A DNA stretch of 6,115 nucleotides, taken from positions 1 to 6,115 of the forward strand of contig CAKXBD010000124.1 of assembly GCA_934871445.1 (NCBI GenBank). Direction: 5' to 3'. The translations under genes and the position numbers were made by a program. This DNA is from an uncultured bacterium (GTDB lineage Bacteria > Bacillota > Clostridia > Christensenellales > Borkfalkiaceae). The notes under the pieces were generated by a model, which did not search any database, was not told where the DNA came from, and saw only the letters and a list, made by a program, of their open reading frames with translations. Positions 4,319 through 6,115 of the stretch are shown here, one piece after another (the stretch's first letter is position 1; the number at the start of each line of letters is the position of its first letter).

Positions 4319-6115
4319 TTTTTTATTTTTGGACGCAGCCGAGTTTTCTCCGTTCTTCTTACGTTTACAGAAGAAGACAACTGCCACAGTAACGCCTCCG
4401 ATGAGGACGACTCCTCCGCCGACAGATAACCCGACAACGAGCCCGACATTCGGGTTCTCCCGCTCCGTTTCACCGTCCGTCAGAAGAACAATCTCACGAG
4501 ATCCGTCCGAAGTAATTATTTCTGCAAAATATAAGCCTTCGTCATAAATATTAAAACGGAAGTCATTTTCCGAACCGTTGACGAGCATACGTTCTGCTTC
4601 GCCGTCCACAAGCCCGTATACTGTAACGGAACTCACAGTTAAGCCGTTCCTTCCTTTGAAATTGACTTGCGTAAATTTCTGTAAGGAAGACTCTGCTATT
4701 TCAGCCGTGACAGCATTTTCCATTCCTATAGCGACACGCACGCTGAGCGCATCCGTTTTACCAAGTTCGTTGACAAAATAAAGCGTATACTTCCCTGTCT
4801 TATCGAACGAAACGATTCCGTCAGAAAAATCAACCGACATATCCTTTCCATTTAAGATATATCCGGACTCGGCAACGGGAGACGTCGTTACCAACGAGAG
4901 ACTCAAAGCGACCGAACGTTCCGTCGACGCCTGCGCCGCCGCCTTATCAAAAGAGGCGGTAAGTACCGGATCAGTGCCGTCGATATTAGTTATGTTTATT
5001 TCCTGGATACTCATGCCGCCCTGCTTACTGGTAAGTTCAAGGCGGTACTCCCCGTTTTCGGAGATATAAAGCGTATCCGACCAATGTGCGGCGGGTGTGG
5101 TAGCGCGATGCTCTATTAACTCGTCGCCACGATACACATCCAAAGATACGATATCGGAAAATGCCTCAGCAGAGAGCGCGAGACGCAGCGAACCGCCTAC
5201 ATATACCTGCGTATACGAAACATTGAAACGCGTGATGTCTGTCCTTTGAACGACGGCCGATTCGCCCATACCTCCCGCGTTTGTACAGCATACGCCGAAA
5301 CGAACAATTCCGTCAAGCTCGATGCTCGTCAAGTCGATGGTATGCGCCGTTTCATTCTCTCCGACCATACATTCGTAAAGGAGGGCGGACGTATCGTAAT
5401 CATAGAGTTGCAGCTTGCTGCCCGAAGTAAGCCCCGTCACCTCCAATGACGTATCCGTCAGTTGCAAAATTTCGGGAGCCGTCGGCGCGGGAAGGGAGGG
5501 ATATTCCTCCGTGTCCGCCGCCGTTACGCAAATAAATGATGCCAATGCTTCCTCATAAAGTGCCTTGCCGATAAATTCGAGTGTATTGTCGCCTGTAAGC
5601 TCTCGATTCGCAATTTTATATGTATCGTAACTCGGGCGAACAGAGTATTCCGTTTCTAATACTTCGCCGTTCAGTTCAATCCCTATGGAACGAGCGAACC
5701 AGTGGCTGTAAAATCCGATATATACGTCGTAATTTGCCGCAGTTTCCGGCAGAGAAAAATGCACCGTAAAATCCGTCGTTCCCCGTTTGGGAAACATCAC
5801 AAAGTCATACGGAGTACAATCTTCCGCGGCTCCCGTGAAATAGACAACTTGCTGATCTCCTTCATATCCCCAGTCTCCATCTTCAGCGGGAGTACCATAC
5901 CCATACTGTTTTGCTCCTACTTTATTTTTAATATTGGGGAATGCCCGTTTGATTGCCGCATAGTAACCTTTCTCCGCGGAAACCTCACCCGTAGGGTCCA
6001 GTTCTTTCCCGAGAACCCCTTCTCCCGACGCTTCGTAATCGGTATCCGTATAATTGGAACCGAGGTCAATCATATATTGTAACTTGTCAGGTACGACAAT
6101 GATATTCTGTCCAAT
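4316..6115 (-). CDS. Membrane-anchored modular surface protein, C-terminal part
   Basis: The visible 599 residues are the C-terminal part; the frame stays open to the right edge, so the ATG at 6073 is internal. Order from the first visible residue: the tail of an Ig-like module (NIIVVP); a galactose-binding-like beta-sandwich, about 14-200, opening YMIDLGS and containing GFYSHW (134-139); an FN3-like module, about 207-294 (APTAPEILQLTD to VQRTD); Ig-like modules at about 295-375, 380-465 and 466-545; a short acidic stalk; one glycine/valine-rich transmembrane helix, about 557-582; and a cytoplasmic Lys/Arg-rich tail. There is no LPxTG sortase signal, so anchoring is by the helix itself. No catalytic residues are evident, but an enzyme domain could lie upstream outside the window. 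Its first visible module closely parallels that of the downstream gene, implying duplication. Binding of host or dietary glycans is plausible by domain type, not shown. Confidence 0.85.
   Translation of the reverse strand: MGQNIIVVPDKLQYMIDLGSNYTDTDYEASGEGVLGKELDPTGEVSAEKGYYAAIKRAFPNIKNKVGAKQYGYGTPAEDGDWGYEGDQQVVYFTGAAEDCTPYDFVMFPKRGTTDFTVHFSLPETAANYDVYIGFYSHWFARSIGIELNGEVLETEYSVRPSYDTYKIANRELTGDNTLEFIGKALYEEALASFICVTAADTEEYPSLPAPTAPEILQLTDTSLEVTGLTSGSKLQLYDYDTSALLYECMVGENETAHTIDLTSIELDGIVRFGVCCTNAGGMGESAVVQRTDITRFNVSYTQVYVGGSLRLALSAEAFSDIVSLDVYRGDELIEHRATTPAAHWSDTLYISENGEYRLELTSKQGGMSIQEINITNIDGTDPVLTASFDKAAAQASTERSVALSLSLVTTSPVAESGYILNGKDMSVDFSDGIVSFDKTGKYTLYFVNELGKTDALSVRVAIGMENAVTAEIAESSLQKFTQVNFKGRNGLTVSSVTVYGLVDGEAERMLVNGSENDFRFNIYDEGLYFAEIITSDGSREIVLLTDGETERENPNVGLVVGLSVGGGVVLIGGVTVAVVFFCKRKKNGENSAASKNKK

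Noticed and set aside
4316..4500. Possible LPxTG sortase sorting signal at the C-terminus of the upstream surface protein
   Set aside because: The sequence before the helix reads ENPNVG with no LPxTG-like motif, so only a plain transmembrane anchor can be supported.

Overview
The window reads as chromosomal DNA of a Gram-positive anaerobe of the Clostridia type. The evidence is AT-rich intergenic DNA, strong GGAGG-like ribosome binding sites, near-perfect TTGACA/TATAAT promoters, a clostridial-style pyridoxamine kinase, a tRNA with encoded CCA, and large secreted proteins built from beta-sandwich modules with a C-terminal membrane anchor. A gut Christensenellales-like or similar uncultured lineage would fit, but that is inference; no taxonomic marker is complete here.

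Left part (1-1519) is a housekeeping block. A minus-strand gene runs off the left edge and shows the start of an anticodon-binding OB fold like that of class II Asp/Asn-type aminoacyl-tRNA synthetases. Divergent to it, from an overlapping promoter region, is a pyridoxamine/pyridoxal kinase (284-1117). Then come a roughly 180-nt structured RNA with its own consensus promoter, best explained as 6S RNA, and a tRNA-Glu(CUC) with its own promoter.

Middle part (1520-3020) looks accessory. Just after the tRNA there is a nested repeat/hairpin cluster and two strong hairpins, at least one a convincing terminator. Next is a gene-poor stretch with a GC-rich hairpin and two opposed promoter candidates. 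It leads into one plus-strand gene of unknown function (2169-3020). The minus-strand promoter candidate and a minus-strand terminator-like hairpin together would give an antisense RNA against this gene's leader.

Right part (about 3000-6115) holds two minus-strand genes in tandem. The upstream one (from beyond the window to 4316) is the C-terminal 599 residues of a membrane-anchored surface protein: a galactose-binding-like module, an FN3-like module, Ig-like modules, one transmembrane helix and a lysine-rich tail. The downstream one (4302-2806) starts 13 bases later, with its Shine-Dalgarno directly abutting the upstream stop codon, and has a signal peptide and the same kinds of modules. It breaks off inside its second module at about position 3000. 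From there its reading frame continues as antisense to the unknown gene, so it appears to have lost its 3' end to an insertion, deletion or recombination event (or an assembly join).

How they relate: the left genes are independent housekeeping units. The right pair probably make cell-surface glycan- or protein-binding proteins. The segment between tRNA-Glu and about position 3000 is the most likely acquired DNA, though no integrase or matching attachment repeat is visible in the window.
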